From Castellaniella sp041677825 (lineage in GTDB: Bacteria > Pseudomonadota > Gammaproteobacteria > Burkholderiales > Burkholderiaceae_B): DNA of 64,000 nt. A model generated the notes under the pieces. That model had not been told where the DNA came from. It did no database searches and worked only from the letters and a program-made list of their open reading frames with translations. The first letter of the stretch is position 1; each line of letters opens with the position of its first letter. Location of the stretch: positions 1-64,000 of the forward strand of contig NZ_JBAYPG010000009.1 of NCBI RefSeq assembly GCF_041677825.1, read 5' to 3'. Positions 53,204 through 62,149 of this stretch are shown here, in pieces. The position numbers were made by a program, and so were the translations under genes.

Positions 53204-54694
53204 ATGACAGCAATACTCGAACTGCACCAGGCCACCAAGCGGTACGGCGGGGTCCCGGCCATAGACTCGGTCGATTTCTCGCTTGAAAAAGGTGAGATCC
53301 ACGCTCTGTGCGGCGAAAACGGTGCCGGAAAATCCACGCTCACCAAGGTGATGGCGGGCGTGGTTGAATTGAGCTCGGGCGAGATGCGCATCGACGGCAA
53401 GCCGGTGTCATTTCGCAACCCCGTCGAAGCGCTGTCGGCGGGGGTGGCCATGGTGTTTCAGGAAACCAGCCTGGTGCCAACCATGACGGTGGGCCAGAAC
53501 CTGTTCCTGGGCAAGGAAAAATTCGTCAATCGCCTGCGGGCCATCTATATTGCGGCGCAGCAATTACTGCAGTCGCTGAACTTCAACGTGGATCCGACCC
53601 ACATGGTATCCAACCTGGGGGCTGCCCAGAAGCAGATGGTCGAAATCGCACGAGCGGTGCTGCATGATGCGCGTGTCATCATTTTCGATGAGCCCACGGC
53701 AACGCTGACGCCCGAAGAGAAACGGTACTTCTTCGATCTGATGCGCAACCTCAAGGCGCGCGGGGTGTCCATCATCTTCATTTCGCACGCGCTCGAAGAG
53801 GCGCTTGAACTCGCCGATCGCATCACTGTGATGCGCGATGGCAAGCATGTGGTGACCGACGCAAGAGACAATCTGGATCGCGACAGCATCGTGCGCGCCA
53901 TGGTGGGGCGTGATCTCACCAGCACGCTGTATGGGCAGAAGACAACGTTGCGCCCTGCGGGCAAGCGGGTGCTGAGTGTACAGAATCTGCGCATGGGCAC
54001 CCTGGTGCGCAATACGTCCTTTTCGGTGTTTGCCGGGCAGATCACCGGGGTCTTCGGGCTGATCGGCTCGGGCCGCACCGAAACCTTCAAGGTGGTGGCG
54101 GGCGTGCTCAAGCGTGATTACACACACGGCGGCAAAGTGGTGTTCAATGATCAGGCGGTGCGCTATCGGGTGCCGGCTCCGGCCATCAAGGCGGGTATTG
54201 CCTATATCACCGAAGACCGCAAGGTCGATGGCTTCTTCGAGACCATGACAAGCGCGCGCAATATCTATGCCGGCAAGCTCGCCAAGCTGGGGGGGCGGCA
54301 GCAGCTGGTCTACCGGTCCGAAGAAAAATCCGCCGGGGCAGAATGGAAAAGCAAGCTGAATGTACGTGCGGTCACTGAATCGGCCAAGGTGATCGAGCTC
54401 TCGGGCGGCAATCAGCAGAAAGTGGTGATCGCGAAGTCACTCATCCAGGGCCCGGAACTCATCATCTTCGATGAGCCGACCCGTGGGGTGGACGTCGGGG
54501 CCGTGGCGGAAATCCACGAGATCATCCGCGGCCTGGCCGATCAGGGCCTGGCCGTGGTGGTGATTTCGTCGTACCTGCCCGAGATCATGATGCTGTCGGA
54601 TCGTATCCTGGTGTCGCGTCAGGGGCGCATTGTCGAAGAGTTCGACAACACGGACGTGACCACGGAAGAGATCATGTACGCCTCGATTCACTGA
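53204..54694 (+). CDS. RbsA-type sugar ABC transporter ATPase (two nucleotide-binding domains)
   Basis: The 496-residue protein contains two tandem ATPase domains. The first has Walker A GENGAGKST near residue 38 and Walker B VIIFDEPTATL near 160. The second has the altered Walker A GLIGSGRTE near 284, normal for this family, a LSGGNQQKVVIAKSL signature near 402 and LIIFDEPTRGVDVG near 420. It powers the two permeases and completes the island. The ATG at 53204 follows the propeller gene by 4 bp; the longer frame upstream overlaps that gene and lacks conserved sequence. Confidence 0.93.
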   Translation: MTAILELHQATKRYGGVPAIDSVDFSLEKGEIHALCGENGAGKSTLTKVMAGVVELSSGEMRIDGKPVSFRNPVEALSAGVAMVFQETSLVPTMTVGQNLFLGKEKFVNRLRAIYIAAQQLLQSLNFNVDPTHMVSNLGAAQKQMVEIARAVLHDARVIIFDEPTATLTPEEKRYFFDLMRNLKARGVSIIFISHALEEALELADRITVMRDGKHVVTDARDNLDRDSIVRAMVGRDLTSTLYGQKTTLRPAGKRVLSVQNLRMGTLVRNTSFSVFAGQITGVFGLIGSGRTETFKVVAGVLKRDYTHGGKVVFNDQAVRYRVPAPAIKAGIAYITEDRKVDGFFETMTSARNIYAGKLAKLGGRQQLVYRSEEKSAGAEWKSKLNVRAVTESAKVIELSGGNQQKVVIAKSLIQGPELIIFDEPTRGVDVGAVAEIHEIIRGLADQGLAVVVISSYLPEIMMLSDRILVSRQGRIVEEFDNTDVTTEEIMYASIH

Positions 54695-54695
54695 G

Positions 54696-54722
54696 GCCCG
54701 ACGGTGGCCCGATGCGTCGGGC
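54696..54722. terminator. Stem-loop between converging ABC ATPase and hydratase genes
   Basis: GCCCGACG and CGTCGGGC (8-bp arms) flank an 11-nt loop directly after the ATPase stop. A second CCGAC-N7-GTCGG hairpin follows. The site separates two converging operons; no T-tract is visible. Confidence 0.4.
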
Positions 54723-54761
54723 GCACCGACCCGGTACGTCGGGCGTCGCATGGCTTCGGCT

Positions 54762-55589
54762 TCAGAATCCGATTTCACCCTGGTGCGCCAGGGTGCCGTC
54801 CTGCGCGGCCCACAGGTGGGCCTTGCCATCATCCAGCAGACGGCCACCGACCTCGAACGCGCTCGGTGCGATCAGCGGCCGCAAGCCCTGATAGGACAGG
54901 CTGCGTATGGTTGTGTCGGGGTTGGCCTGCTTGAATGCGCGCACCATCAGGGTGGCAATCAGGGGGCCGTGCACGACCAGGCCCGGATAGCCCTCGACGT
55001 CGCGGGCATAGGGCAGGTCATAGTGGATGCGGTGGCCATTGAAGGTGACGGCCGAATACCGGAACAGCATGACGGGATCGGGTTGTATCGTCTGCCTCCA
55101 GGCGCTTTCGGGGGCAGGCTGCGTACCCTGGAGCCGGGCTGCGGCGGGCGCCCGGTATACGATGTCCTGTTCTTCGCGGATGCAGACCAGGCCGTCCTGG
55201 CGGTATTCATGCTGCGCCGTCACGAAAGTCAGGGTGCCTGTGCGCCCCTGTTTTTCGGTGACCGAGGTGATCAAGGATGCCCGCTCGGCGGGTACCCCGA
55301 TGCGCAGCGGCGCATGAAACTGCACACGGCCTCCGGCCCACATGCGGCGCCGGTTTTCCGCCGTCGGGGGCAGGGGGCCCCCTTGAACGGGATGGCCGTC
55401 GTGCCCCAGCAGGTCGTAGGGCTGGCCTGATACAAAAAACGCCCAGTGCCACAGCAGGGGCAGGCGCGGACCCAACTGCGCGGGGTCATCGCCTATGCTG
55501 AGTGCCACCCGGGCGGCATGCAATGCATCCAGGCTGTCGGTACAGGTGTCGGTATGGCCGATCCACGAAGTCAGGTCATTGTCGCGCAT
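54762..55589 (-). CDS. MaoC/FAS1-like acyl-CoA hydratase, itaconyl-CoA hydratase-like
   Basis: The 275-residue protein has two hot-dog halves of the N-terminal MaoC-dehydratase (FAS1-like) type. It has an YDLLGHDGHPVQGGPLPP stretch near residue 60 and RIHYDLPYARDVEGYPGLVVH near 190, which includes the hydratase Asp/His region. Members include mesaconyl-C4-CoA hydratase and itaconyl-CoA hydratase (Ich), which turns itaconyl-CoA into citramalyl-CoA. GGAGA lies 10 nt before the ATG at 55589; the frame 91 codons further upstream has no conserved content. It follows the CoA-transferase gene by 65 bp. Confidence 0.82.
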   Translation of the reverse strand: MRDNDLTSWIGHTDTCTDSLDALHAARVALSIGDDPAQLGPRLPLLWHWAFFVSGQPYDLLGHDGHPVQGGPLPPTAENRRRMWAGGRVQFHAPLRIGVPAERASLITSVTEKQGRTGTLTFVTAQHEYRQDGLVCIREEQDIVYRAPAAARLQGTQPAPESAWRQTIQPDPVMLFRYSAVTFNGHRIHYDLPYARDVEGYPGLVVHGPLIATLMVRAFKQANPDTTIRSLSYQGLRPLIAPSAFEVGGRLLDDGKAHLWAAQDGTLAHQGEIGF

Positions 55590-55654
55590 CACGTATTCTC
55601 CAGAATCAGGGTAGGTATAGGGGCCAGCCGGGGGGAGGGGGTCGAGAATCCGGA

Positions 55655-56830
55655 TCAGCCGGGCACGGGCCGGGCCCTGCCGTCGGGACCCAGCCCCAGT
55701 TCGTTCAGGATGGCCTGGGTGTGCTCGCCCAGTGCCGGGATCGGGCCTATGTTGGCATCTGCTGCGGTACGGGCCCCGGGCGGCAACAAGGCCGGGAGAT
55801 CGCCCGCCGGGCTGGTGACGGTCGTCCAGCGGCCACGGGCCTGCAACTGGGGATGATGCCACACCTGACGCATGTCGTTCACGTGCGCATTGGCAATGCC
55901 AGCGGCTTCGAGCCGCAGGATGACCTCATCGGCCGTGAGACTGGCGAAGGCTTCGATGATGAGTGCGCGCAGTTCGAGGCGTGCGGCGGAGCGCTTGAAG
56001 TTGTTGTCGAAGCGCGGATCGCTGGCCAGTGCGGGTTGCAACAGAACCTGATCGCAGAATGCGCGCCATTCACGTTCGTTCTGCAGGCCGAGCATGACGG
56101 TCTGGCCATCGCCGGCCGGGAAAGGGCCGTAGGGGTAGATGGTGGCATGTGCGGCCCCGCTGCGCGCCGGGGGCGGCGCGCCATCGTGGCTGTAGTAGAG
56201 TGGATAGGACATCCATTCGACCATGGCCTCGAGCATCGAGATTTCGATGTGTCGGCCCCGCCCCGTTTTGCCCCGTTCGATGAGGGCAGCCAGAATATTG
56301 CTGTAGGCATACATGCCCGCGGCAATGTCGGCAATCGAGCAGCCTGCCTTGGAGGGTTCGTCGGCGGTTCCGGTGACCGACAGAAAGCCCGATTCGCTCT
56401 GGATGAGCAGGTCGTATGCCTTGCGGTCGCGATAGGGGCCGTCGTTGCCATAGCCCGAGATGTCGCAGACGATCAGCCGCGGAAAGCGCTCATGCAGCGC
56501 CTCGTACGACAGCCCGAGGCGGGCTGCGGCGCCGGGGGCGAGGTTCTGTACCAGTACATCGGCCTTGTGCAGCAGGCGCTCGAGCACCGTGGGGGCGTGA
56601 TCGGCTTTCAGATCGAGGGCCAGGCTTTCCTTGGCGCGGTTGACCCAGACGAAATGGGAGGACAGGCCCTTCACCCGCTGGTCGTAGCCGCGTGCAAAGT
56701 CGCCCGCCCCGGGGCGTTCGACCTTGATGACCCGCGCCCCCAGATCGGCCAGCTGGCGCGTGCAGAACGGCGCGGCGATCGCGTGTTCGAGGGTGACGAC
56801 GATGAGGCCTTCGAGCGACAGCATGGGCAT
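55655..56830 (-). CDS. CaiB/BaiF (class III) CoA-transferase, candidate itaconate/citramalate CoA-transferase
   Basis: The 391-residue protein has the class III CoA-transferase fold. The catalytic aspartate is Asp140 in KAYDLLIQSESG, and conserved stretches include LADLGARVIKVERP (28-41) and VLVQNLAPGAAARLGL near 92. It would transfer CoA from a donor such as succinyl-CoA to a dicarboxylate. In Pseudomonas aeruginosa the itaconate CoA-transferase is of this class and sits among equivalent genes. The start is one of two near ATGs (56830 or 56824). Its start is 7 bp beyond the acyl-CoA dehydrogenase stop, so the two are co-transcribed. Confidence 0.85.
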   Translation of the reverse strand: MPMLSLEGLIVVTLEHAIAAPFCTRQLADLGARVIKVERPGAGDFARGYDQRVKGLSSHFVWVNRAKESLALDLKADHAPTVLERLLHKADVLVQNLAPGAAARLGLSYEALHERFPRLIVCDISGYGNDGPYRDRKAYDLLIQSESGFLSVTGTADEPSKAGCSIADIAAGMYAYSNILAALIERGKTGRGRHIEISMLEAMVEWMSYPLYYSHDGAPPPARSGAAHATIYPYGPFPAGDGQTVMLGLQNEREWRAFCDQVLLQPALASDPRFDNNFKRSAARLELRALIIEAFASLTADEVILRLEAAGIANAHVNDMRQVWHHPQLQARGRWTTVTSPAGDLPALLPPGARTAADANIGPIPALGEHTQAILNELGLGPDGRARPVPG

Positions 56831-56837
56831 TCTCGCT

Positions 56838-57998
56838 TCAGAATGAGCGTGGCATGCCCAGCACGTGCTGGGCCACATAGGACAGGATCAGATTGGTCGA
56901 GATGGGCGCCACCTGGTAGAGGCGGGTCTCGCGAAATTTGCGCTCGATATCGTATTCGCACGCAAAGCCGAAGCCACCATGGGTCTGCAGACACGCATTG
57001 GCGGCCTCCCAGGAGGCATCAGCAGCCAGCAGCTTGGCCATGTTGGCCTGTGCACCGCAATCCTGGTGGGCATCGAAGCGCGCTGCGGCGTCGTAGCGCA
57101 TGAGGCTGGCGGCCTCGACGTTGACCCAGGCCCGTGCGATGGGAAACTGCACACCCTGGTTCTGGCCTATGGGTCGATCGAAGACGATGCGTTCGCTGGC
57201 ATACTTGCTGGCCCGGTCGACGAACCAGTAGCCGTCGCCTATGCATTCGGCAGCAATCAGGGTGCGTTCGGCATTCAGCCCGTCGAGGATGTAGCGAAAG
57301 CCCTTGCCTTCCTCGCCGATCAGGTTTTCTTCGGGAATCTCGAGGTTTTCGAAGAAGAGCTCGTTGGTTTCATGGTTGACCATGTTCAGGATGGGCCGAA
57401 CGGTCAGCCCCTGGCCGATGGCGGTACGCAGGTCGACCATGAAGATCGACATGCCCGCGGACTTCTTCTTGACCTGTTCAAGCGGTGTGGTGCGCGCCAG
57501 GAGCACCATGAGGTCGGAGTGCTGGATGCGTGAGATCCAGACTTTCTGGCCATTGATGACGTAGCGGCCATCCTTCTTGACTGCGGTGGTCTTGATGCGC
57601 GTGGTGTCGGTGCCCGTGGTGGGCTCGGTCACGCCCATGGACTGCAGGCGCAATTCGCCGCTGGCAATCTTGGGCAGCCACTCGCGCTTCTGGCGCTCGG
57701 AGCCATGGCGCAACACCGTGCCCATGTTGTACATCTGGCCGTGGCAGGCCCCCGAATTGCCGCCCGAGCGGTTGATTTCTTCCATGATGACCGAAGCTTC
57801 GGTGAGCCCGAGGCCCGAGCCGCCGTATTCTTCGGGGATCAGCGCGGCCAGCCAGCCGGCCTGGGTCAGGGCCTCGACGAATTCCGCGGGATAGCCGCGC
57901 TGTTCGTCGACCTTGCGGAAATAGGCATCGCCAAACTGTGCGCACAAGTCGCGGATCGCTTCACGGATATCCTGGTGTCTGTGGGTGTCTTGGTGCAT
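56838..57998 (-). CDS. Acyl-CoA dehydrogenase of the C5-dicarboxylate island
   Basis: The 386-residue flavoprotein has IPEEYGGSGLGL near residue 54, GVTEPTTGTDTT near 122 and HGGFGFACEYDIERKFRE near 340. The catalytic base is most likely Glu244 in LNAERTL, the isovaleryl-CoA dehydrogenase position; the common C-terminal glutamate is absent (YQVAPIS). An acyl-CoA dehydrogenase of unsettled role also accompanies the itaconate genes of Pseudomonas. It could act on methylsuccinyl-CoA or a related C5 thioester, which is inference. Its start lies 95 bp after the LysR stop on the same strand. Confidence 0.87.
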   Translation of the reverse strand: MHQDTHRHQDIREAIRDLCAQFGDAYFRKVDEQRGYPAEFVEALTQAGWLAALIPEEYGGSGLGLTEASVIMEEINRSGGNSGACHGQMYNMGTVLRHGSERQKREWLPKIASGELRLQSMGVTEPTTGTDTTRIKTTAVKKDGRYVINGQKVWISRIQHSDLMVLLARTTPLEQVKKKSAGMSIFMVDLRTAIGQGLTVRPILNMVNHETNELFFENLEIPEENLIGEEGKGFRYILDGLNAERTLIAAECIGDGYWFVDRASKYASERIVFDRPIGQNQGVQFPIARAWVNVEAASLMRYDAAARFDAHQDCGAQANMAKLLAADASWEAANACLQTHGGFGFACEYDIERKFRETRLYQVAPISTNLILSYVAQHVLGMPRSF

Positions 57999-58093
57999 GG
58001 TATTCTTGGTGGGGCCTCGTCGCAAAGCTCAAGGGTGCGGCAATCCAGCAGGTACGACAATCTCTATTTCGCAAACGCAGGCTTTGATTGACA

Positions 58094-59017
58094 TTAAGGT
58101 GTGTGCTGGGTCTGGCGCGCCACGGCGGCATCGGCCACCAGAAGATCGACCAGCTGGCGGGCAAACGCCGGCAATTCAGAGGCTTCTTGCACGCAGATAT
58201 GCAGTTTGCGCAGCGCCCAGCCGTCTTCCAGGGCGAGTATGGCGATGGGCATGGAATCCGCGTAGCGTGATGCGGCAGATTCAGGGATCACGCCGATGCC
58301 CACCTGGGCGGCAATCAGGCGACAGCAGGTTTCGAAATTGCTGACCTCGACCCGCTTCTTGAGCAGTCGGCCCTGGTCTTCGGCCGCCTGCTGCAGGAAG
58401 GAATGGATGGCGCTGGCCTCGAACAGGCACACGAAATCATGATCGAGCAGGCTGGCGAAAAGATGCCGCCGCTGCCGGGCCAGTTCGTGGCGCGCATGGG
58501 TCACCAGCACCAGCCGGTCGGTGCGGTAGGGCAGGAAGCGGACACCCACGCCACCGCTGGCCTGGGCCGTCAGGCCGATGTCGGCCACGCCGTCGGCGAC
58601 CGCGCGCACCACTTCGTGGCTGAGCCGTTCGCGCAGTTCGATGTTGACGTCCGGGTGGGCCACCAGATAGCGTTCGAGCGCGGTTGGCAGGAATTCATTC
58701 ATCGCCGTGGTGTTGGCGTACACGCGTACCCGCCCCTTGATGCCGCTGGAAAACTCGCGCATGTCGCCCCGCAGGTGCTCGATCTGCCGCAGCACGATAC
58801 GGGCATGCTTGACCAGTGCCTCGCCGGAGGGGGTCAGGCTGACCCCCTGGCTGGTACGGTACAGCAGCTGGGTGCCCAGGTAGGCTTCCATGTTCTTGAC
58901 CCGATTGCTCGCCGCCGGCAATGACAGATGGCTGCGTTCGGCGCCTTTGGTCAGGCTCAGGGCACTGGCGACATGCACCATCAGCTGCATGTCGGTGAGA
59001 TTGATGTGTGTTGCCAT
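58094..59017 (-). CDS. LysR-family regulator of the C5-dicarboxylate island
   Basis: The 307-residue protein has an N-terminal helix-turn-helix (ALSLTKGAERSHLSLPAASN, about residues 18-37) and an effector domain from about 90. AAAGGAG lies 12 nt before the ATG at 59017. It is transcribed away from the MmgE/PrpD gene (108-bp gap) and toward the acyl-CoA dehydrogenase, so it probably controls both arms of the island. The gap shows GCAAAC twice with an AT-rich spacer but no clean T-N11-A palindrome that I could find. Confidence 0.87.
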   Translation of the reverse strand: MATHINLTDMQLMVHVASALSLTKGAERSHLSLPAASNRVKNMEAYLGTQLLYRTSQGVSLTPSGEALVKHARIVLRQIEHLRGDMREFSSGIKGRVRVYANTTAMNEFLPTALERYLVAHPDVNIELRERLSHEVVRAVADGVADIGLTAQASGGVGVRFLPYRTDRLVLVTHARHELARQRRHLFASLLDHDFVCLFEASAIHSFLQQAAEDQGRLLKKRVEVSNFETCCRLIAAQVGIGVIPESAASRYADSMPIAILALEDGWALRKLHICVQEASELPAFARQLVDLLVADAAVARQTQHTP

Positions 59018-59125
59018 AGCGGCATTTCTCCTTTGGAATGCCGAAGCCGGCCCTAAGCAAACAAGAATAGGCAAACCGGGCTGGCCCATGCAGAATCCAT
59101 GTAGATCAGATCGACAGGAGCACCC

Positions 59126-60475
59126 ATGCAGGATCTCAGCGCAACCTTGTCCCGATTCGTGGCCAATCTGCAGTTCGATGATATCCCGGCACCCGTATTG
59201 CGGCGTACCGAAGATCTGCTGCTCGATTGCCTGGGCTCCATTTTAGCCGGAGCGGGGCAACGTCCCGTGCAATCCATGGCCCGGTATGCACGCGTCATGG
59301 GTCCGCAAGCGGGGCCCAGCGAAAACCTGGTCGATCGTACGGGCACGAGCCCGCTGTTTGCCGCGCTGGTCAATGCCGCCGCTGCGCACATGGTTGAACA
59401 GGATGACGTTCACAATGGCTCGGTGTTCCACCCGGCGGCCGTGGTCTTCCCACCCGCCCTGGCCACCGCCCAGGCCGCGGGGCGTTCAGGGCGCGATTTT
59501 CTGGTGGCCGCGGTGGCGGGCTATGAAGCGGGTATTCGCATCGGTGAATACCTGGGGCGCAGCCATTACAGGATTTTTCACACCACAGGAACGGCGGGTA
59601 CCCTGGCGGCAGCCGTGGCCACGGGTCGTTTGCTCCATCTCGATGCACGCCAGATGCTCCATGCGCTGGGTTCCGCCGGTACGCAGGCTGCCGGCCTGTG
59701 GGAGTTCCTGCGCGACGGGGCGGACTCCAAGCAATTGCATACGGCCAAGGCTGCGGCCGATGGCCTCATGGCCGCATGGCTGGCCCGTGATGGCTTTACG
59801 GGCGCGAGCCATATCCTGGAAGGAAAGCAGGGCATGGCTGCGGGCATGTCCCGGGATGCCGACCCGGATCGTCTGGTGGATGGGCTGGGCAGCCGCTGGG
59901 CCGTGCTCGAGACCTCGTTCAAGTATCACGCGTCCTGTCGGCATACACATCCGGCCGCCGATGCCCTTTTGCAGGTGGTCATCGAGCATGATCTGTCCAT
60001 CGATGACATCGAATCCGTGGTGGCCCACGTCCATCAGGGCGCCATCGACGTGCTGGGCCCGGTAGTGGCACCCGTCACCGTGCATCAGTCCAAGTTTTCC
60101 ATGTCCACGGTGCTGGGGTTGATTGCCAAGCATCGCCAGGCGGGGCTGGCCGATTTCGATCGCGGCCTGAACGATCCGGACATCCGGGCCTTCGAGGCGC
60201 GTGTGCGCATGCAACTCGATCCCGAGGTCGACGCGGCCTATCCGGCTCGCTGGCTGGGGCGGGTCACCGTGCACACCCGTTCGGGGCAGACCTTTGTCGG
60301 GCGGGTCGACGTACCCAAGGGTGATCCTGGCAACACCTTGTCACGCCCCGAAATCGAGGACAAGGTGCGCCGTCTGGCGGCCGTGCAGAATGCGGTGTCC
60401 GAGGCCCAGGTCGAACACTTGATCACCCGCATCTGGGCGCTCGAAAACATGGCGGTGCTGAGCCATTTGCTTTGA
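59126..60475 (+). CDS. MmgE/PrpD-family protein
   Basis: The 449-residue protein has the MmgE/PrpD fold: an all-helical domain with HMVEQDDVHNGSVFHPAAVV near residue 89 and LHTAKAAADG near 200, and a C-terminal domain with FKYHASCRHTHPAADAL near 268. The His/Asp and Lys stretches match active members of the family. Relatives include 2-methylcitrate dehydratase, cis-aconitate decarboxylase and itaconate-island proteins of unknown role. ACAGGAG precedes the ATG. In this setting a dehydratase or isomerase acting on a C5/C6 tricarboxylate or dicarboxylate is likely; a cis-aconitate decarboxylase that makes itaconate is a formal possibility. Confidence 0.85.
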   Translation: MQDLSATLSRFVANLQFDDIPAPVLRRTEDLLLDCLGSILAGAGQRPVQSMARYARVMGPQAGPSENLVDRTGTSPLFAALVNAAAAHMVEQDDVHNGSVFHPAAVVFPPALATAQAAGRSGRDFLVAAVAGYEAGIRIGEYLGRSHYRIFHTTGTAGTLAAAVATGRLLHLDARQMLHALGSAGTQAAGLWEFLRDGADSKQLHTAKAAADGLMAAWLARDGFTGASHILEGKQGMAAGMSRDADPDRLVDGLGSRWAVLETSFKYHASCRHTHPAADALLQVVIEHDLSIDDIESVVAHVHQGAIDVLGPVVAPVTVHQSKFSMSTVLGLIAKHRQAGLADFDRGLNDPDIRAFEARVRMQLDPEVDAAYPARWLGRVTVHTRSGQTFVGRVDVPKGDPGNTLSRPEIEDKVRRLAAVQNAVSEAQVEHLITRIWALENMAVLSHLL

Positions 60476-60535
60476 CGGGCGCTTTGCGCGTACCGTGCAG
60501 ACAGGTGCTCCATCAAGTGCATCTGGCGGTCGCTC

Positions 60536-60601
60536 TGCCCTGACTGCGCTTCGCTGCCTTGACTCGCGCCTTTGCCCTGACTTTGCGCTTCTGCCATGAC
60601 T
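60536..60601 (+). repeat. Four degenerate direct repeats running into the fumarase-type start codon
   Basis: TGCC(C/T/A)TGACT occurs at 60536, 60555, 60573 and 60592, with steps of 19, 18 and 19 bp, each copy followed by a GCGCTT-like stretch. The fourth copy contains the start codon (TGCCATGACT). No Shine-Dalgarno sequence is visible in front of that start. Confidence 0.75.
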
Positions 60602-62125
60602 ACGCTCATTACCGAAGATCATCTGATTCAATCCATCCGCGATGCGGTGCAATACATCAGCATCTACCATCCGCTCGATTTCATCCAGCACCTGGCCCAG
60701 GCGCATGCGCTCGAGGAAAACCCGGCGGCGCGCGATGCAATGGCCCAGATCCTGACCAATTCGCGCCTGTGCGCCGAAGGCCACCGGCCCATCTGCCAGG
60801 ATACGGGCATTGTGAATGTGTTCATGCGCGTCGGCATGGGGGTGCGCTTCGATACGGCCCGCAGCCTGCAGGCGCTGTGCGATGAGGGGGTGCGGCAAGG
60901 GTATCTGGATGCCGACAATCCCCTGCGGGCGTCGATGGTCGCCGACCCCCTGTTCGATCGCCGCAATACGGGTGACAACACGCCCTGTGTCCTGCACGTC
61001 GAACTGGTGCCGGGGCAGACGGTAGACATCGAAGTCGCCGCCAAGGGGGGCGGCTCCGAGAACAAGGCGCAATTTGCCATGCTCAACCCCAACCAGTCGC
61101 TCGAGGAATGGGTGTTGCAGACGGTACCGACGATGGGCGCGGGCTGGTGTCCGCCAGGCATGCTGGGCATCGGGGTGGGCGGCACCGCCGAAAAAGCCAT
61201 GCTGCTGGCCAAGCAGGTGCTCATGGAACCCATCGACATGGCACAGTTGCGCGCCCGGGGTCCCCAGACGGCACTCGAAGCACTGCGCATCGATCTCTGC
61301 GACAAGGTCAATGCCCTGGGCATCGGGGCGCAGGGGCTGGGCGGGCTGAGCACGGTGCTCGATGTCAAGATTCGTACGTATCCCACCCATGCCGCGTCCA
61401 AGCCGGTTGCCATGATCCCCAATTGCGCCGCGACGCGTCATGTGCGTTTCGTGCTCGATGGGACCGGCCCGGCCGAACTGGACCCACCCTCGTTGTCCGA
61501 ATGGCCCGACATGCACTGGGCGCCCGATTTCAAGTCGGCCCGCCGGGTCGATCTCGATACGCTCACCCGTGCGCAGCTGGCGTCCTGGAAACCGGGTGAG
61601 CGCCTGTTGCTGTCCGGGCGCATGCTGACCGGGCGCGATGCCGCCCATCAGCGCATCCACGACATGCTCGCGCGTGGCGAATCCCTGCCGGTCGATTTCC
61701 GCAATCGTGTGATCTATTACGTGGGGCCGGTGAAGGCGGTGCATGATGAAGTGGTCGGTCCGGCAGGTCCGACCACCGCCACGCGCATGGATGTGTACAC
61801 TGACATGATGCTTGGCGAACTGGGGCTGCTGGCGATGGTGGGCAAGGCAGAAAGAGGCGCTCGGGCGACCGAATCCATCCGCCGTCATCAGGCGGCCTAT
61901 CTCATCGCCGTGGGTGGGGCCGCCTACCTGGTCTCGAAGGCCATTCGCAGTGCGCGGGTGGTGGCTTTCGAAGACCTGGGGATGGAGGCGATTCACGAAT
62001 TCGAAGTCCGCGACATGCCGGTCACGGTGGCCGTCGATGCGCGTGGCGAGTCCGTGCATCGCAGCGGGCCTCGCGAGTGGCAGCGGCGCATTGCGGCGCG
62101 CACACGGGTGCGTGCGCCGTCCTGA
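60596..62125 (+). CDS. Class I (iron-sulfur) fumarate hydratase-type enzyme, candidate mesaconase
   Basis: The 509-residue protein combines the alpha and beta parts of class I fumarases. Three cysteines for the 4Fe-4S cluster are visible: Cys67 (RPICQDTG), Cys185 (AGWCPPG) and Cys277 (IPNCAAT). A KGGGSENKAQF motif lies near 150 and GPTTATRMDVY near 394. Class I fumarases hydrate fumarate, and several also hydrate mesaconate to (S)-citramalate. Location between the MmgE/PrpD gene and a CitE-type lyase gene suggests mesaconase is the main role. The start overlaps a four-copy repeat and lacks a clear ribosome-binding site. Confidence 0.87.
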   Translation: MTTLITEDHLIQSIRDAVQYISIYHPLDFIQHLAQAHALEENPAARDAMAQILTNSRLCAEGHRPICQDTGIVNVFMRVGMGVRFDTARSLQALCDEGVRQGYLDADNPLRASMVADPLFDRRNTGDNTPCVLHVELVPGQTVDIEVAAKGGGSENKAQFAMLNPNQSLEEWVLQTVPTMGAGWCPPGMLGIGVGGTAEKAMLLAKQVLMEPIDMAQLRARGPQTALEALRIDLCDKVNALGIGAQGLGGLSTVLDVKIRTYPTHAASKPVAMIPNCAATRHVRFVLDGTGPAELDPPSLSEWPDMHWAPDFKSARRVDLDTLTRAQLASWKPGERLLLSGRMLTGRDAAHQRIHDMLARGESLPVDFRNRVIYYVGPVKAVHDEVVGPAGPTTATRMDVYTDMMLGELGLLAMVGKAERGARATESIRRHQAAYLIAVGGAAYLVSKAIRSARVVAFEDLGMEAIHEFEVRDMPVTVAVDARGESVHRSGPREWQRRIAARTRVRAPS

Positions 62126-62149
62126 AATCATGATACCGGGGTGAATTCG

